NCBI GenBank assembly: GCA_964591295.1
Contig: CAZQAG010000009.1
Coordinates: 1 to 64,000, forward strand
DNA length: 64,000 bases
Direction: 5' to 3'
Source: VAXT01 sp964591295
Lineage (GTDB): Bacteria > Actinomycetota > Thermoleophilia > Gaiellales > Gaiellaceae
Shown: positions 62,850-64,000 of the stretch, one piece after another
Layout of the letters: each line of letters starts with the position of its first letter
How positions within the stretch are numbered: position 1 is the first letter of the stretch
Translations under genes and position numbers: made by a program
Notes under the pieces: model-generated
What the model was told of the DNA's origin: nothing
Database searches by the model: none
What the model saw: the letters and a program-made list of their open reading frames with translations, nothing else

Positions 62850-63631
62850 GCGTCCGGCTCGACGGGCTTGTTAACGCGAACGCTCCACGTATTGTCCGTT
62901 TTGCCCCGCCTCGGACCTGCTGGGTCAAGCACGCTCGGCTCGCCAAGGTCGAGGCGCGCCGCCTGTCTGAGCGCCTCTAGGTCGTTGGCCTTGCCGAAAC
63001 GCTCGAGGAACCAGCCCGTGCGTCGGGTGAGGGCCCGCCCCCGCCGCGAAGCGACGCGCGCCAGCTCCGAGCCGTCGAGCTCACCGATGTCACGCACGAT
63101 TGTCGCCACGTTCCCGTAACCGCCTGACGCGCGCGGGTAGGCGATGAGATCGACGATGGTTGTCTCCTTCGCCGAGACGACAGCGTAGCCAGTCGGCACG
63201 GTTATCTGCTCCGTTCTGTCCTCGTGCACGTGCTTGCTTCGGTAGAAGCGCAGCCGTACCCGATCGAGGTCGCGGTCGCGAATCGGCGCCGCGCTGGTGA
63301 TGACCTGAAAGACCTGGGCGGCTTGGTGTGACGCGCCGTGGATTGCCGCTGCCGTTAGCAAGGCTACGTAGTAAGGCCGGTCGAGGTGCCGCATCATGTC
63401 GTCGATGAACCAAACCCCGGGCACGACACCCCAGCTGCGGAACTCAGGCGGGATGGCGACATACAGACCCCTGGCCGGCGAGAAGACCTCGTTGCGGTGC
63501 TGAAGACGTGTGAGCGCATCGAGCACGGCGCCGCGGCTTGTACCGAGCGTCTCGGCAGCCTCGTCGACCGTGAACGAGTGACGTCCCTCGGCGAGGAAGT
63601 AAGCGGGGAGGTCACGCGGCTGAAGTGACAT
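62846..63631 (-). CDS. AbiEi-type antitoxin/transcriptional regulator
   Basis: 261 residues. N-terminal winged helix (HSFTVDEAAETLGTSRGAVLDALTRLQHRNEVFSPARGLYVAIPPEFR) followed by the AbiEi antitoxin C-terminal domain (YYVALLTAAAIHGASHQAAQVFQVITS). In abortive-infection and type IV TA systems it represses its own operon and counters AbiEii. ATG 63631. The gene is complete while its toxin is truncated. Confidence 0.87.
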   Translation of the reverse strand: MSLQPRDLPAYFLAEGRHSFTVDEAAETLGTSRGAVLDALTRLQHRNEVFSPARGLYVAIPPEFRSWGVVPGVWFIDDMMRHLDRPYYVALLTAAAIHGASHQAAQVFQVITSAAPIRDRDLDRVRLRFYRSKHVHEDRTEQITVPTGYAVVSAKETTIVDLIAYPRASGGYGNVATIVRDIGELDGSELARVASRRGRALTRRTGWFLERFGKANDLEALRQAARLDLGEPSVLDPAGPRRGKTDNTWSVRVNKPVEPDA

Positions 63632-63647
63632 GGTGTTGTATTGTACA

Positions 63648-63731
63648 AAAAACGCGCAGCGTGCGTTTTTGGTATCAGATCAACCCTAGTTAAGGGTTAT
63701 AGATTGACTAAAACCGCTCTCTGCGCGGTTT
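63648..63731. promoter_or_regulatory. AT-rich inverted repeats upstream of abiEi
   Basis: Three hairpins: aaaaacgc / gcgttttt (63648-63655 / 63663-63670), aaccct / agggtt (63682-63687 / 63693-63698) and aaaccgc / gcggttt (63711-63717 / 63725-63731). AbiEi proteins bind inverted repeats to autoregulate; the first, 17 bp from the ATG, is the best candidate. The last could be a terminator in either direction. The remaining gap to greA (63732-63814) shows nothing. Confidence 0.5.
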
Positions 63732-63814
63732 ATGTAGAACTATTGACCACGTTCCTTCGTTGCGATCAACGATTGGACGAGGCCGGCTCCGCCTCCATCG
63801 TGGGAAGGTCGAAA

Positions 63815-64000
63815 CTAGGCCTGCAGGCCCCCGATCGCGACGACTCGCGCGCGCCAGGAGCCGCGGGGCGCTTCGACCTCGACCTCGTCACCCGGCTTTG
63901 CTCCGAGCAGGGCGCGACCGAGCGGCGAGTCGGGCGAGACGCCGCCGACGCTCGAGATCTCGACGGTGATCCGCTCGCCCTTTTCGTCCTCAACCTCGAC
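63815..64000 (-). CDS. greA: Transcription elongation factor GreA, C-terminal part
   Basis: Only the last 61 codons and stop lie in the window. VEVEDEKGERITVEISSVGG then SPDSPLGRALLGAKPGDEVEVEAPRGSWRARVVAI is the C-terminal FKBP-like domain of GreA/GreB, ending GGLQA at TAG 63817-63815. Rescues backtracked RNA polymerase. The N-terminal coiled coil is outside. Confidence 0.9.
   Translation of the reverse strand, partial: VEVEDEKGERITVEISSVGGVSPDSPLGRALLGAKPGDEVEVEAPRGSWRARVVAIGGLQA

Overview
This is a GC-rich, gene-dense bacterial chromosome segment. Translational overlaps of the GTGA/ATGA/TGATG type, GTG starts, a PPOX/F420-type flavoprotein, an AbiE toxin-antitoxin pair, high-GC codon use and the gene order murJ-lepA-hemW-hrcA-dnaJ-prmA-mtaB-hit-yqeY-phoH-ybeY-dgk-cdd-era all suit a deep-branching Actinomycetota, most plausibly class Thermoleophilia (Gaiellales/Solirubrobacterales-like). 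That placement is inference from gene content; no rRNA lies in the window.

Layout. 0-0.9 kb: 3'-truncated deoC. 0.9-15 kb: a housekeeping block almost wholly on the minus strand, running murJ to a histidine phosphatase (translation, heat shock, tRNA modification, undecaprenyl phosphate/lipid turnover). It is interrupted only by a 165-bp palindromic MITE-like element between hrcA and dnaJ. 15-19.3 kb: rpsT, holA, comEC and comEA. 19.6-21.5 kb: an ECF sigma factor with a DUF4349 membrane partner and a lipoprotein. 21.5-24 kb: leuS, preceded by a short leader that encodes MQELLL and ends in a Rho-independent terminator, i.e. a classical ribosome-mediated attenuator. 24.9-30.8 kb: a complete Liv-type branched-chain amino acid/amide ABC transporter with a proline-iminopeptidase-like hydrolase as its first gene and a 38-codon coupled small ORF between livF and livH. 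30.9-35.3 kb: exported sulfatase, VapBC toxin-antitoxin with a 35-bp perfect palindromic operator, and a YyaL/DUF255 thioredoxin-fold protein. 35.3-42.3 kb: assorted accessory genes (MFS exporter, class III cyclase, GNAT, HMG-CoA-lyase-like, F420/FMN flavoprotein, BNR-repeat protein with a MoaD/ThiS-like partner).

42.3-42.8 kb is a decay zone. It holds a frameshifted KGG-type small peptide gene, a remnant of a duplicated transporter gene and REP-like palindromes. 42.8-44.9 kb: a niacin-type MFS transporter divergent from an NrtR-like regulator, with a palindrome in the promoter gap. 44.9-47.8 kb: a DtxR-type metalloregulator divergent from a two-domain multicopper oxidase and a ZIP metal transporter. 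47.7-51.4 kb: diguanylate cyclase, MshEN-domain protein, phosphoesterase and intradiol-dioxygenase-like protein. 51.4-54.7 kb: proB and proA, then DUF2071. 54.7-56.8 kb: TetR and AraC regulators and an exported protein. 57-60.5 kb: a tight operon encoding two small membrane/exported proteins, ApbE, a ferric-reductase-like diheme membrane protein, a [3Fe-4S]-type ferredoxin and a ferredoxin reductase, which reads as a transmembrane electron-transfer chain. 60.5-64 kb: hydrolase, cupin, GrpB, a decayed AbiE toxin-antitoxin pair and the 3' end of greA.

Four genes (42.4, 50.3, 55.8 and 58.0 kb) are each broken by a single-base change that can be placed in a run of four or five G or C. Because the remaining frame is well conserved in every case, homopolymer-length error in the assembly is as likely as true decay and should be settled before any of them is called a pseudogene.
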